Shown here: positions 35,716-47,480 of the stretch, in pieces
Numbering within the stretch: position 1 is the stretch's first letter
How the letters are laid out: each line of letters begins with the position of its first letter
NCBI GenBank assembly: GCA_964017185.1
Contig: OZ024884.1
Coordinates: 19,376,048-19,440,047, forward strand
DNA length: 64,000 nucleotides
Origin: Rugalucina vietnamica
Lineage: Eukaryota; Mollusca; Bivalvia; Lucinida; Lucinidae
Direction of reading: 5' to 3'
Program-made: the position numbers and the translations under genes
Notes under the pieces: model-generated
What the model was told of the DNA's origin: nothing
Database searches by the model: none
The model's input: the letters and a program-made list of their open reading frames with translations, nothing else

Positions 35716-36232
35716 CAATGATGAAAGGAATGCTGTTGCGTTGCTGATGTCAGTTTGAAACATAATTTTCTTTCTCAAAATTAATCACAAACAATACTAA
35801 CCAGCGACATATATTCTATGCACAATAAATTAAGCAATTTTTATCTTTCATATTTTGTTCTCACCTGATAGCAACAATGAACAAAATCTCGTTGAAATGG
35901 CAAGGGTCCGAGGAAAATGATACGATACACTCAATGCCGTTTCTTAGAAACAAAAGTGTAAGGCGGTAACATGGGGGCAGTGAAAAACGTTAAATTCGGG
36001 AACTAAATGTTCTCAGACGATGAAATGTTTGTTTCCAAATGTTGTTTTGATATTTCTGTTTTAGTGACAACTTACTGTTGAACATGTGTAAGTCCACTTT
36101 TGTCAAAAATTGAGTTTTTGGTGTCACTGCATTCTACAAACAAAAAGCTTATAGATTTTGTTCGTATAAAATGCATTTTTAAGTTTTTTTTTTTTTTTTT
36201 TTTTTTTTTGTTTTCAAAGGGTGCTTTGTCCA
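35716..36232. other. Intergenic with a poly-T run
   Basis: No gene; a T run of about 25 at 36184-36209 lies just before MITE-A copy 7. Confidence 0.5.
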
Positions 36233-36490
36233 CATCAGGAAAACATGCCCTTGCAATATATACCCCATTAAACCCCACTTTTATATACTAAAACTGGGGT
36301 TTGTAGGGGTATACCTATTTTTCTCAGTTATTTTTGCTCCAAAACATAGATTATGGGTACTCGCGAGGCGGTTCTAACGTGTACCCACAATCTATGTTTT
36401 GAGCAAAAATAAGAAAAATATCGATTTTTTTTTTTCTGATGAATTTTTAATTTTTACAGGTGAAAAAAAATCTCTGTATATTGCATAAAA
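36233..36490 (-). mobile_element. MITE-A copy 7, hairpin shortened
   Basis: Starts CATCAGGAAAACATGCCC and has the inner arms GATTATGGGTACTCGCGAGG / GGTTCTAACGTGTACCC; the left arm of the hairpin is deleted. Confidence 0.85.
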
Positions 36491-36890
36491 TAATGATTTT
36501 CCGTGCAAGAACATGCCTACACGCGTTGCAAAGTGTTAAATGCAAGAGTATACCTAAGTCCAGAGAGATGTTACAAGCTGCTGGTGTAAAAATTTGTTCT
36601 GATATGGTTTTAGGACCTCAAAACATCCACATCAGGCAAATGGACAGTTTTATTACAGTAAAATTATGCATTTTAATAAAATTCCAGCCAAAACGGGTAT
36701 GGTAAAAATGGGGGTTTGGACTTAGGCGCATTTTTTTACTTAGACACATTCTAATACTTTTTATTTTGCTTGATGCATTTAATTTTATTTTGTTGTACTT
36801 ATTCTTAAAATGCCAGACATTATAGAAACACGTCCATGTAATACACTGATTTTTCGTAAGTTGTAATAATTGATAATTTTCAGAAAAAAA
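36491..36890. other. Repeat remnants
   Basis: Bases about 36825-36885 (AACACGTCCATGTAATACAC, GATAATTTTCAG) look like an old MITE-A left half; nothing else is supported. Confidence 0.4.
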
Positions 36891-36894
36891 AAGA

Positions 36895-37285
36895 CACATA
36901 AAACTGAGATCCTTTAAGAGCAGTGAACATATTAATGAGAAAGGGGATGGGCCATACCGCGGTTTCGGCTACTTAAGCCTCTTTAGTGACCCTGTAGATT
37001 GGCAACATTGAGCCAAAGAGAATTACTGTAATTTTGCAACATTCAAAAGGATAGTCGATACAAAGACTACTATAATCCAAATGGGACCAAATATATTAAA
37101 CGTTGGTTAGAAGAGGAATCTAAACCAATACTAATTTTCTCACAATACCCTCGCTGATCTCAAAGGACCAAAAGGTAAATATAATATAATCTGCACTATG
37201 GATAATGTACGGGGAGACATTTTAGGGCCGCCACACGGCACAACACCAGCTGCAGTAATAGCAAATAAAAATAAAACTCAGATCT
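36895..37285 (+). repeat. Satellite-like repeat S, one unit
   Basis: Contains GAGATCCTTTAAGAGCAGTG, GATAATGTACGGGGAGACAT, GGCCGCCACACGGCACAACA and CAGCTGCAGTAATAGCAAAT. Related units occur inverted at 41870-42515 and direct at 53236-54120. Confidence 0.85.
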
Positions 37286-37299
37286 TTTAAGATCAGTGA

Positions 37300-37459
37300 A
37301 CGTATATGATTTTTTTTTTAATTTGCTCAAAGCATAGGTTATGGGTACATGTATATGTTAACACCGCCTCTAACGCGTACCCCCAATCAAAAATAAGAAA
37401 ATAGGTATACCTCTGCAATCCACAGTTTTGCTGTGTAATAGTGGGGTTTGAGGGTGTAT
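37300..37459 (+). mobile_element. MITE-A partial copy
   Basis: Right half with AGGTTATGGGTACATG, a decayed hairpin and AGTGGGGTTTGAGGGTGTAT; it butts against copy 8 in opposite orientation. Confidence 0.7.
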
Positions 37460-37735
37460 CATCAGGAAAACATGTCCGTGTAATGTATACCCCCTTGAAC
37501 CCCACTTTTATATAGCAAAACTGGGGTATGCAGGGGTAAACCTATTTTTCTTATTTTTGCTCCAAAACATAGATTGTGGGTACTCGTTAGAACCGCCTCG
37601 GCGAGGCGGTTCTAACGTGTACCCACAATCTATGTTTTGAGCAAAATAAGAAAAATAACCATTTTTTTGCTGAAAACTTTCAATTTTTAAAGCTAAAAAT
37701 TATTTGTATATTGCACGGGCAAGTTTTCGTAATGA
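37460..37735 (-). mobile_element. MITE-A copy 8
   Basis: CATCAGGAAAACATGTCCGTG to GCAAGTTTTCGTAATGAT with a perfect hairpin GTTAGAACCGCCTCGGCGAG. A further stray right end (GACACGGACATTATTCCTG) follows at 37740-37760. Confidence 0.9.
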
Positions 37736-37764
37736 TATATGACACGGACATTATTCCTGATGGA

Positions 37765-38208
37765 TGGCCCTTGATTGGTTGAATAAAATTATTCTATCCT
37801 ATTATCCCGTATCTTTCAACGAAATTTCGTGACATATTAGGTTTTTACTCTATTTGATAAGACCAATAATTTGGTACTATTTTCACATGGTTGTCAAACA
37901 TTTGTCAAAATTTTACGTTTTTCACGTTTTTCTTGAAAGTTACAAAAATGGACTAAGACACGTTCTTGCAATAACCCATTCAATTGTTTTCGGTATTTCA
38001 TTGTTAACAGACCTGCCGAATTTGTTTATCGGTCTGTAAAAAAAAGTCTAACGTTACCTCAGCATGACCACAAAGTTTGATTTTTTTCGTCACGTACAAG
38101 TCATTGGCAGGTTTTCATTTAAGTCTATATCACAAAATTAACCATATGCGTTATGTGATGTAAAGAAATTTGCAAAATTTATTGTGCTAAGTATACTTTG
38201 CATACAAT
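37765..38208. other. Intergenic, nothing recognised
   Basis: AT-rich; the short hydrophobic frames lack coding signals. Confidence 0.4.
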
Positions 38209-38428
38209 TGAGGCCTCGCTTAAGAAATCGTGCATCGGCGAAAACAAACGTTAACGTTCACGACTGCACAGCTGACCAGCACCGTTGTTTTCGCTACACG
38301 GATAGTACAATGCCTCTTCTATCTTTATAAAGATGTCAAGTTTCTAGCCTGCTTTGTGACGGTACAGGTCGGCTTGTGTCGGACCTGGTCGGGAACCCGA
38401 ATTGTTTGTTTCCTCATGCATAGGCTCA
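38209..38428 (-). mobile_element. MITE-B copy 5, decayed
   Basis: TGAGGCCTCGC and TAGGCTCA ends; internal CCGTTGTTTTCGCTACACGG, ATAGTACAATGCCTCTTCTA and GGCTTGTGTCGGACCTGGTC match the family. Confidence 0.8.
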
Positions 38429-40404
38429 GTTTGAATTTATCCTCAAATGCAAATGGTATACATACATTGAAAACATTTATAATTCCAAAACTAAAAATTA
38501 AGAAAGAACACTGTTGCTGTATAGCACAGACTGATGCTTTACTTGTGATTAATATCAAGATTTGCAGGCTAAAGACATTGCTACAACATTTGGACTTTGA
38601 AATAGAAAGAGCAAACATTATCATAACAATTTTGCTAATTTATTTCTCGTCTTCAAAGATGCATGAGCATTGCAGAATCCTTAAAGCGCCTTTAATGTAT
38701 CTAAAATAAACGGAAGTTCAAAAGAAATATTCCTTCATCAAAGATCTTTTATGTCGAGGAAGCATCTAAAACAGTTCTTATCTTTTGAGAAAAAAATAAT
38801 CATTTGTTTGTGCATGGTAACGGTGTTTAACTATTTTATATTTACATTTTTGGTGCAAAGTCTTCATGAATCTACAGACCTGAAATGCGATTCATGATGT
38901 AGCTGTGTTACGAGACGTCACGTGATCAAATTTGACATCATAAAAACTATGGCACTCACCAGTGTGATTGGACGTTGTAAACGTCATGACGTAATCTATG
39001 CCGTTCCGCTGTTTATACTCACAGTGTGTGTAAATTCTCAATAAGCTTGTAAATGCGATCGCCTTGATACTGTTTCAATAAGAGATAAAATATAAATATT
39101 AGCAATGAGTTTAAATTTTCTGATGTTCATGTAGCTTTGAACAAGAGTGGGTCGCTAGCAAAGCTTACATGTTCGGGGTTCATTCACTTTGCACGCGACC
39201 CACTGTTGTTCATAGCTCCATGAAAATAAGAAAAATGAAACTCGTTTCTTAAGTCAAAACGAAGTCCATGTTCTTTCATTGTGTAATACTGTTTTAAACA
39301 TGTTAACTTTACGAAAACCAACTTGGGAATCCTTAGCATTTGGTAGCTCATCGTCGACCTACTTATCACGCTGAGTTGGACAGACAATATACAATAGATT
39401 GTATGTCAGCAAGGAAGTAGGAAGTAAAAATTCAGAAGTCATTTCGAAGCAAACTATTATTGTAGGCGTTTATACCAACATGGTCTCTTAAATGCTAAGG
39501 ACTTTTGATGTTTATAAGCCACCCCCCCCCCCACACACAAAAAAAAAAACAAACAAAAAAAACTGTGCATCCAAAACAAATCAAAGGTAGCAGAGTGGGA
39601 ATTTTGCCTGCGCACATTGGGGTCCTGAAAAAATAGAATTGCTGCTTGTGCTTCCAGATAACGCTTATAAACAACTGATAAACAAGTAAACCGATTAGAA
39701 GCTATGTGCCTGCCCAGGAAAAGCGTCTTGGTCACATAACAAGCATAATGTTTAACGTCTTCAAAACTTAATCAGGAGATAGCAATACAGGGTAATAATG
39801 CCGCATACATCATACAAAACAAACAAACTTGATCGTTTGCTATAGTATTATCTTGAATATTAACTCTTCCGCCGTAAACTGTTCTGAATTTCAGGTAAAT
39901 AGAAAATATCAATTACGTAAACATGTTTAAGTGTGAAGTATAAGTACTGTCTTCTTCCTAGTCTTTCTATGTCTATTACTTTCATTCAATAAACTGTTCA
40001 ATTTCTGCATTGACTGTAACTATCTATCAGTCAATAGAGTAAACGTTATAGGAGAAAACTCGAATTTCTCATCTCAACTTTGGACAGTTTCATTGTGCGT
40101 CACCCGATTATTTATCGGTTGTAAACGATACCACGTGTTTCTCAGCTGTGAACATAGTCAGGCTGAAAGAAGCAAGGCGGAAAAGTTCCTGACAAAATAT
40201 ACTAGTTAATAAGAAAGATTGCGATGTTCTGAAAATAAATGTTTACGGTTTTCATTCATTTCAATGCTATTTTGATACATTTTATACATTATTTGTCTTT
40301 GTTCTATAAAGGTAAACGGCCCAGTCATCACTAGAAAAATGTTCAAGTCGATCTTGCATCTTGCTTTTAACCATATATCCATTATTGCCTTTGTTTCGTT
40401 TCAG
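38429..40404. other. Upstream flank or intron of Wnt1, no exon found
   Basis: Searched for a signal-peptide exon ending in phase 2; none was convincing. An R1 head half lies at about 39600-39735 (+). Bases 38910-39005 hold CRE/E-box-like motifs (GACGTCACGTGATC, GTCATGACGTAATC), which may or may not be regulatory. Confidence 0.5.
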
Positions 40405-40670
40405 GTCTCTCGCAAAGACCGGAGAACCATCCAACGATCTATACTCACCAACTGCGCAGGCGCATCTCTACTCATCACCTACATTACTTCCGCTCACCAA
40501 GAAACAACGCCGCCTGGTGGCCAAGAATCCGGGTACCATTGTTGCCATAGCAAAAGGCGCGAGAATGGCAGTGGACGAATGTCAACACCAGTTTAAGAAT
40601 AGAAGATGGAATTGTCCTGTCGAAGAAAATGGACATGGCGGTTCTATATTCGGCAAAATTTTAGAAAAAG
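40405..40670 (+). CDS. Wnt1: Wnt1, internal coding exon (N-terminal half of Wnt domain)
   Basis: This exon encodes part of a secreted, lipid-modified Wnt ligand that binds Frizzled/LRP receptors. The 88 whole codons begin SLAKTGEPSND and contain LTKKQRRLVAKNPG, DECQHQFKNRRWNC and FGKILEKG, which are Wnt-family landmarks; QHQFKNRRWNC matches the Wnt1/wingless subclass best from memory. The acceptor is a pyrimidine-rich tract ending TTTCAG at 40404 and the donor is AAAAAG/GTAAGC at 40671. The exon starts on the third base of a codon and ends on the first base of a Gly codon, which is completed exactly by the next exon at 54465. In vertebrate WNT1 the preceding exon carries the signal peptide; no convincing upstream exon was found. 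An in-frame ATG at 40361 gives a short hydrophobic leader, but the splice acceptor explains the sequence better. Confidence 0.95.
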
Positions 40671-41419
40671 GTAAGCTGTCGTCTTAAAATGTCGAATTAT
40701 TTGTCAAGCGGTTAGTTTTACAAACCTCCAGCAGGCAGCATCATTACTACTTAAAAACTGATTCTCAGGTCAAGAGCGATAAATTGTTTTGCTGTTCGTT
40801 CATTTTCGACAATTTGTTGTTGTTGTGTTGCTGCTGCTTCTGCTGTTGTTGTTGTCGTTGTTGCGTTGCTGTTGTTGTTATTTACATGTGTGTTTGAGTG
40901 GTTCATGTCTTTTTTCATATTGTGGTTCAGGTTTATGAACGATATCCCGTTTCTTTCCAAATGTGCGATCCACTTGGTGTTTAGATGGCGACGCCTTTTG
41001 TGACGATTGATACAATTTCAACAACAATTTAAAGCTCCACGGAGCAACCTAATGGTTTGTAGTTTTTGGAAAAGCAGATGTCCTTTCTAGCATCTGTTCA
41101 ATCGTAAATCGAGATATGGTCAAAACCGATTGGTATAAATCATCAGAGATGTAGAAAACAGGCCAGTGGTAACGCGAAATAATTCAACCATATTTAAACC
41201 TTTATCAATCTTAATATCTAGATGCATTGTCACTATGTTTGGTCTTTTTCCAGCTTTAAAAAGTCACAGACTAGAAAAATATATGTTTACATTTTTTTTT
41301 CATTAAATCAAAAGCCATTGGCCACTGCATACACTGGAAGCATACCTTTCTTATTTTGCTATCATGCTATTTTTTCATATTCAGCACTACAAAACATGCT
41401 CCTTAAACTTTTTCTTTTT
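40671..41419. other. Start of the 13.8-kb Wnt1 intron
   Basis: A TTG/CTG-rich imperfect trinucleotide tract lies at about 40812-40880; nothing else recognised. Confidence 0.6.
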
Positions 41420-41687
41420 CGCACCGGGTCCACATTTTTATCTTTTAATAAACTCGTACAATCAAGTGCTTGGCTTTACCACCAAATATGTGAGCGATAA
41501 GGTACATAGCCGCGGTCAGTTTGGGTCACTGTCTAAGCAGTATAGTCAAATGCTTGATACTTTTGTTAAATGCATTGAAAGGACAGCAACAAATAACTAC
41601 CATCCAAATTTTATGTGTGTCAAGGTAAAAATAAGCAATGATCAGGAACTGGTAATCAGAACCAATTTACACTTGAAACTTAAATAA
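41420..41687 (+). other. Hypothetical open stretch in Wnt1 intron
   Basis: An open frame covering GFTTKYVSDKVHSRGQFG, then SLSKQYSQMLDTFVKCIERT and NYHPNFMCVKVK reads more like protein than its surroundings, and a GTAAAAATAAG follows the CVK codon region. The upstream part is low-complexity and T-rich. No family is recognised; it could be a fragment of an old transposon gene. Confidence 0.2.
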
Positions 41688-41869
41688 AAATCTCATTTGG
41701 AAGAAATCACACGAATAGACCCCCATCCCAACCCAATTTCTGCATATAAAATGGTTAGTTCAAAACGTATATATTTGTTTTGAAAATAGGAAAAAGATCC
41801 TGCCTCACTTTTTTCAACTTTTTATGTTCCCCAAACGCAATTGAATACTAAGTGAACCGCACAAAGTAA

Positions 41870-42515
41870 CAAGTAGCCGAAGCCGCGGTATGGCCTATCC
41901 CCTGTCTCATTAATATGTCCACTGCTCTTAAAGGATCTCAGTTTTATTTTTATTTGCTATTACTGTAGCTGGTGTTGTGCCGTTTGGTGGCCCTAAAAGC
42001 TTCCCCGTACATCATCCATAGTGCAGATTAATTTTGTAACCAACGTTTAACGAATTTGGTCCCATTTGGATATTCTAGTCTTCGTATCGACTACCCTTTT
42101 AAAAGATGCAAAATTAAAGTAATTCTCTTTGGCTCCATGTTGCCAATTCTATAGGGTCACTGAAGAGGCTTAAGTAGCCGAAACCGCGGTATGGTCCATC
42201 CCCTTTCTCAAAATGTTCACTGCTCTTAAAGGATCTCAGTTTTATTTTTATTTGCTATTACTGCAGCTGGTGTTGTGCCGTGTGGCGGCCCTAAAATGTA
42301 TCCCCGTACATCATCCATAGTGCAGATTAAATTATCCTTTTGGTCCTTTGAGATCAGCGAGGGAATTCTGAGAAGTCAGAAAATTATTATAAGTTAGATT
42401 CCTTTTCTTTCCAACCTTTAATAAATTTAGTCCCATTAGGATATTCCCCTTTCTCATCAATCTGTTCACTGCTCTTAAAGGATCTCAGTTTTATTTTCAT
42501 TTACTGTGATTTTTA
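41870..42515 (-). repeat. Satellite-like repeat S, about two inverted units
   Basis: AAGTAGCCGAAGCCGCGGTAT at 41873 recurs at 42171 (AAGTAGCCGAAACCGCGGTAT), and CTGCTCTTAAAGGATCTCAG recurs at 41921, 42210 and 42469. These are the reverse complement of the 36895 unit. Confidence 0.88.
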
Positions 42516-42524
42516 TTTATGTGT

Positions 42525-42720
42525 CAGTCTGTTTATTCTGTCTACCTCTCTGCTGTACTCGTCTTTTTTGTATTTGGTTGATGGTTGCCAGATGGCTACC
42601 TTGATGGGAAAGAGCTAGTGATCTTGCTCTTCATGCGTCTTGTGACATTTTTGTGATGTTTATGCTGTATTTTCTTTCCCGCCTGGTGTCTAGGTTTGGG
42701 ATTTTAAATTTAATTGTACA
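42525..42720. repeat. Second copy of the repeat at 31741-31945
   Basis: Shares GATGGCTACCTTGATGGGAA, GTATTTTCTTTCCCGCCTGG and TTTTAAATTTAATTG with the other copy. Confidence 0.65.
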
Positions 42721-42768
42721 ATCTCCGTGCCTTCTACACTATATATTAGAAAATGATATTGGAAATAG

Positions 42769-43004
42769 AGCGGCCTCCGTGGCCGAGCGGTTAAGAGCGC
42801 TGTTTCTTAATCACTCGTGGCCGAGCGGTTAAGAGCGCTGTTTCTTAATCACTCGATCATCTCACCGCTGCCAAGTCCTGCTTGCGGGTGTGCCAGGTGG
42901 TTTTTCTCGGGGCCTTCCCGTTTTTGCCCACCTATACTGATTGGTCCATCTCATATGAGCTGAAATAATCTTGAAAGGGACGTAAAACTGAATCAAAAAA
43001 AAAA
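42769..43004 (+). repeat. tRNA-derived SINE with 13-bp target duplication and duplicated A box
   Basis: ATATTGGAAATAG flanks it at 42756-42768 and 43005-43017. A 38-bp head segment with GTGGCCGAGCGGTTAAGAGC is tandemly duplicated (42778-42815 and 42816-42853), and the segment with the B box seen in the 35366 copy is missing. It ends CGTAAAACTGAATC plus an A tail. Confidence 0.93.
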
Positions 43005-43017
43005 ATATTGGAAATAG

Positions 43018-43637
43018 CTGAGAAAATGTAATTGACATTTTAGTGTGATTTTGCTATTTTTCGAAAATAGTATGGTATAAAAAGATTAACATCTAGCAAT
43101 TAAGCAACTAAAATTTTTAACATGCGTTTAAATTATGTTTTACAGCTGTAAATTGATAGAAAATTACAAAAATATTATATCAGAGTTAAATGTACTGTGA
43201 AAATTATGTTTTCATATCAAATTTGCTTCATAAATTACAGCGATATTAACTTTATGAAAATTAATTATTTTTCTACCACATTTTGCAAAATAAGGCACGA
43301 CTGTTCTGCTTTTTTGCAATTAATACTAACTATAAAATGCTTTATGAAATCATTTTGCAGTCATAAAAAACTTTAACATGCATGTGTATATTGTGTTCCA
43401 AATATGAACTCAGTGTTCCATACATAAGCTGAGGTTCCAGTAAATTTCTTTTTGATATTGTCTTGAACCTCCATTGAATATATTAACGTTGCAATTTCTT
43501 TACACTGAAAAACTGATTGCCGAAAGTCAGTCGTCTACGCGTACAATGCATCTTAATTCCTTTTAGTTTTGTTTCTCACTAAAGATGGTTTGTGTGATTC
43601 CTATATATCCTAAATCTCATGTAACTGTCTGGTGCCA
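43018..43637. other. Intron sequence, nothing recognised
   Basis: AT-rich without repeats that could be matched. Confidence 0.45.
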
Positions 43638-43910
43638 TCATGGAAACATCTCCGTGTGGAACTTAACTCCTTCAAACCTATACTTATATAGTAAAATCCA
43701 GGTTTGACGGGGTCAAGAGAAAAATCAATATTTGATGAAATTATATAATTTTAAAGTCAAAAAATGATAAATTTTAACAAAAATCAATATAATAAACGAT
43801 TATTTTATGAAAGGCAAGGTAAATATTTGTAAAATTAAATTTTAGTTCATAAATAGATATTTAATATGTAATTAAAATAAATTCTCATGGAGAAGATTTC
43901 GTAATGACAT
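43638..43910 (-). mobile_element. Old MITE-A relative without hairpin
   Basis: CATGGAAACATCTCCGTGTGG, CTTATATAGTAAAATCCAGG and the end GGAGAAGATTTCGTAATGACA keep the MITE-A outline; the central hairpin is absent. Confidence 0.6.
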
Positions 43911-44752
43911 GGTCCTGTTAATATTTGCTTTACCTGGTTATTATTCTACGTGTTGCAAATATCACTTGGGTAAGATACGAAATATTTTTTTTTCTGAAAA
44001 TTGTACGACCGAGCATATTTATCATCTTCTATAATTTTGCGGGTATACAAACCATGAAGTTTTGAAAAGGAATTATTCGGTACAAGTTTTAAAAGTTCGA
44101 TGTAAAACAAAAGTGTCACATTTCGAATCCGATTAATTAGCAGTGCATTAGTTTCTTCCTTCCGTATCTCATTTTCATCGACAAGTCACTGATCCCCTTT
44201 CTCATAGGAAAACGACAGATTTTGTAAGAAAACAAAGATAAAACAATTAAATTGTTAACCTATTATCTCCTTGATGACACTTCAGAGAGATCAAATAAGG
44301 AGATAGTGACTTTCGTCCCCAATTGCTCCCATTTGAAGTTGTTGTATGTGTGTGGTATCGTTTTCATCACTGTGGTTTCTTTTTTTGTGTTCAACTGTCT
44401 GTTGAAAATCTGTATTGAAACTAAAACTATTAGTGGTGAATTAGTAACAGTGTTTTAGTTAAGAAGATAGCAACACAAAGTGTTTATTGGGGTCGGTGGC
44501 ACAAGCAAAAGTATGACTAATTAAGCTATCTAAAGGCTATCGCAAATGTTTAAAAATGATCCAAACTCAATCAACAGGATTCTTTTTGCATTACAATGCA
44601 GTTTGAAACCATCTGTAGTAAACGAATATTGTTGTCGTTCTTTTTTCTCAGAATCAAGCTCTATTATCATTCTTTACATGTATTTCATCTATGTGAAATA
44701 TACCACCAGTAAATAATATTGTTCTGGGCTAATTGCTTTGCCAAGAACATAA

Positions 44753-45160
44753 TCATAAATGGATTAAGCCTAAACGTTTTGGTCTTTTTTCCAATAGTCC
44801 AGTTCTTATTTTATTATTTAAATTCACCCGTATTGTAAAGTGTCCTCTATCTTCATATACTGAGTCGATCAATTTCTGATCGTCATCTCTTTCTATTCGT
44901 GGTAACAACTTCGTTTTGGTTGTTCGTTTATTTGCTATAAGTTTGTTCTCTTCTATATCCCTATCGGAATATGGCGGTTTAAAGTTGTAAGTTACCATAG
45001 AAATTGCTTGCAACAATTTTTTCTGTTCATTAATTTTTAGTTTTCCAAAAAGGGACCAAGGATCTTTCTTAATTGGGCCTTTAAAATCACGTCTTACTAA
45101 CTCACGGTTTAACCTTCCTGAGCACAATTGACCTTTTGAAGTATACTTTACCCGATGCAT
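44753..45160 (-). CDS. Hypothetical ORF inside Wnt1 intron, unrecognised
   Basis: An uninterrupted 135-codon frame on the strand opposite Wnt1, starting MHRVKYTSKGQLCSGRLN and ending RPKRLGLIHL. It is rich in Lys/Arg with a hydrophilic core (GPIKKDPWSLFGKLKINEQK; a DRDIEENK segment; an RIERDDDQK segment) and has no signal peptide, membrane segment or motif known to me. It does not overlap any repeat recognised here. In such AT-rich DNA a frame of this length is uncommon but can occur by chance or be an exon of a nested gene or an old transposon remnant. No function is proposed. Confidence 0.3.
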   Translation of the reverse strand: MHRVKYTSKGQLCSGRLNRELVRRDFKGPIKKDPWSLFGKLKINEQKKLLQAISMVTYNFKPPYSDRDIEENKLIANKRTTKTKLLPRIERDDDQKLIDSVYEDRGHFTIRVNLNNKIRTGLLEKRPKRLGLIHL

Positions 45161-46985
45161 ACTTGAGACTTAAACTGTAACTTTTCTGCCTTAAATCATT
45201 CAGGGTGGCTAAGTTTACCTCTTAATATAATTATACTTTTCTGTAAAGTCAATTCCTTAAATAACTCAGTTATACGATTTATGGGCTAACTAGCTAGAAA
45301 ATTATTTTCTGAATATGAATTAAAAGTATAGAATTTCAGTAAAAAGACAGTAATTTTGGTATAACAAATTTGCCTCGTGTTAACATATCGTTTGATCTCA
45401 CTGCCATTGAATTTCAGGACAACATTATACATACAATTATCTGCTAATTATGCGTGATAAATTTGCTAATGAAAACGTTGGCTGAGTTGAATGTAGACAT
45501 CGCTGAAAAGTTGAACCTTAAGTCAGAGGTTTAGATGCAGAATGTTAAACAAGAAATCAGCCCTTCTGCAGAAGTTAACAAATGTGCTACATAAAAACTA
45601 ACTATAGCAGTGTATAATAAAGAAAAATATATGTTGCTGATGTTATTAATGGCATGAATTTACGTAACGGCAAATTCCCCTATTGGCAAATATTCAGTTA
45701 GCTCAAGTAAAAACGCAGATTAACGAATATTATTACACTTGCTCTTCTGGTTAGCTGATTCAGACAAAAAATAAGTTTGCTTTTGAACTTATTTATAAAG
45801 GAGGACCAAGGAATTGAATCACACAAAAACAAATAAACTGTCGAGTACTGATTTGATGTCAAGAAACAACAACCCCAAAAATAAGCCTTCGGGTGCTCAG
45901 AGTAAAAGAGAAAAGTCGATATCCAAGTACTGGTCAGAAAAACTTTAGAATTTATTCGTGTAGCATTAATGACAAAAAACTTTGATATTTTAGTTTCTAG
46001 TCTGGATGCACTTTCCTTGAGATAAATAATGGAAACGTAATATGTTTACGATATGAGATAAATATGCAATAATTGTAACACTACTTATCAAGGGTTTTCT
46101 GTAGGTAATGCGAAATTCTATTTTTTCTGCATTTCAATATGTTCATTTCATATTTCCCACCATCAGTCTCGCATCAATTTTGACGTGAACTTGATTTGAT
46201 CTAATATAAATAATAACCATATAAAATGCTATTGAAAAGGGGAAAAACACATTCAGTCAGTTTTTTACTTTCCTTACTAAGTTAAATGGAATGTTAATAT
46301 TTTCAATAATGTTTAATACTGTTTTCAGCAGTTTATATCGCATCATCAATTCTCTAAAATTGTATTTTGAATTGTATCCTGATCGACGTCTGTCATCCGT
46401 ATCCCTGAACGGGGATCTGATAAATTTTAGAGTTAATAGACTGATCCTAATGCTCGATATAGAAAATTTATTCCTTAGTACGTTACAGAATTAAAACGAC
46501 AAAAATTGTTGCAGCATTTTACAATTTATCTTGCAATAATGATTATGAAAATAACAAGCCTTTATTTTATACTTTACAGTGAAACCCAATGTATATCAAA
46601 ACTTGATAAAATTGGTATTTTCATTGATATGAAATTTCACTGATATCAAATCTCACTGATATCAAAAGTCACTAGTGACTGATATCAGCCTATATCGTCA
46701 CTGTAATGATGTCAGATTTTTTGGATTACTTCTGACGTTTCCATTTACTTGACGTCATTAAATGTGTCTCACTTCAGAAATTCAAACGCCTATAACTCCG
46801 TTATTTATAAACGAAACCATAAAGTGTGGGTATTCATTTTCTTAGTTAGAACATAAGGAACAATGTGGTACCAAAATTATTCGTGTTTTCAAAAAAAAAT
46901 TGTTTTTGCATTTTCACCGCCTACCTTGTGCATTGGAAAATGCCTGTGCATTGTATAAAATAAAAAGAAAATTTGCTTTGTTTTC
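45161..46985. other. Intron sequence
   Basis: No gene. Bases 46560-46700 carry repeated TTGATATC/CACTGATATCAAA motifs and a palindromic GTCACTAGTGAC. Confidence 0.5.
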
Positions 46986-47108
46986 GGTGAATACCAAATA
47001 TATATTTCATCTCGTGATTTGAAAACATAATAATTTTCACTCGTGCTGCGCACTCGTGAAAATTCTGATGTTTTCAACTCACTCGATGAAATATATTTGG
47101 TATTCACC
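46986..47108. repeat. Foldback element, 123 bp
   Basis: Left arm GGTGAATACCAAATATATAT and right arm ATATATTTGGTATTCACC pair; inside, TTTTCACTCGTGC and GCACTCGTGAAAA pair around TGC. It looks like a tiny MITE. Confidence 0.88.
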
Positions 47109-47254
47109 TCAAAAAAGCAAATATCCTCTATATATTGCTATGGTTATTTTGATTCAATTCATTGCTGCTTAGTAGAAACAGTTCAAACTTACAATTAGCG
47201 ATACATTCGTCTACTCACCTATCAGTGAAATTCTTACTAAGAATGGTTTCGAGA

Positions 47255-47480
47255 AAATCCTAAAATCTATTGGCTCAATACTGTAGAAAGAATATTAAGA
47301 ACTCACTGTCGGAAAAGCGTTATTGGCTCAGTACTGTAGAAAGAATATAAAGAACTGCGTTGTTGGCTCAATACTGTAGAAAGAATATAAAGAACTTACT
47401 GCCGGAAACGCGTTTTGGCTCAATACTGTAGACAGAATATAAAGAACGCGCTGCCGGAAAAGCGTTGTTAGGTCAATTTT
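47255..47480. repeat. Tandem repeat of about 55 bp, four units
   Basis: Units are built on TTGGCTCAATACTGTAGAAA, GAATATAAAGAAC and CTGCCGGAAAAGCG. Confidence 0.9.

Noticed and set aside
38230-38709. 159-codon open frame near the Wnt1 upstream flank
   Set aside because: Its first half is MITE-B sequence and the rest lacks coding signals; it does not end in a usable phase-2 donor for Wnt1.
38910-39005. Wnt1 promoter based on CRE and E-box-like motifs
   Set aside because: No transcription start, first exon or conserved arrangement supports it; TGACGTCA-type motifs also occur in repeats in this window.
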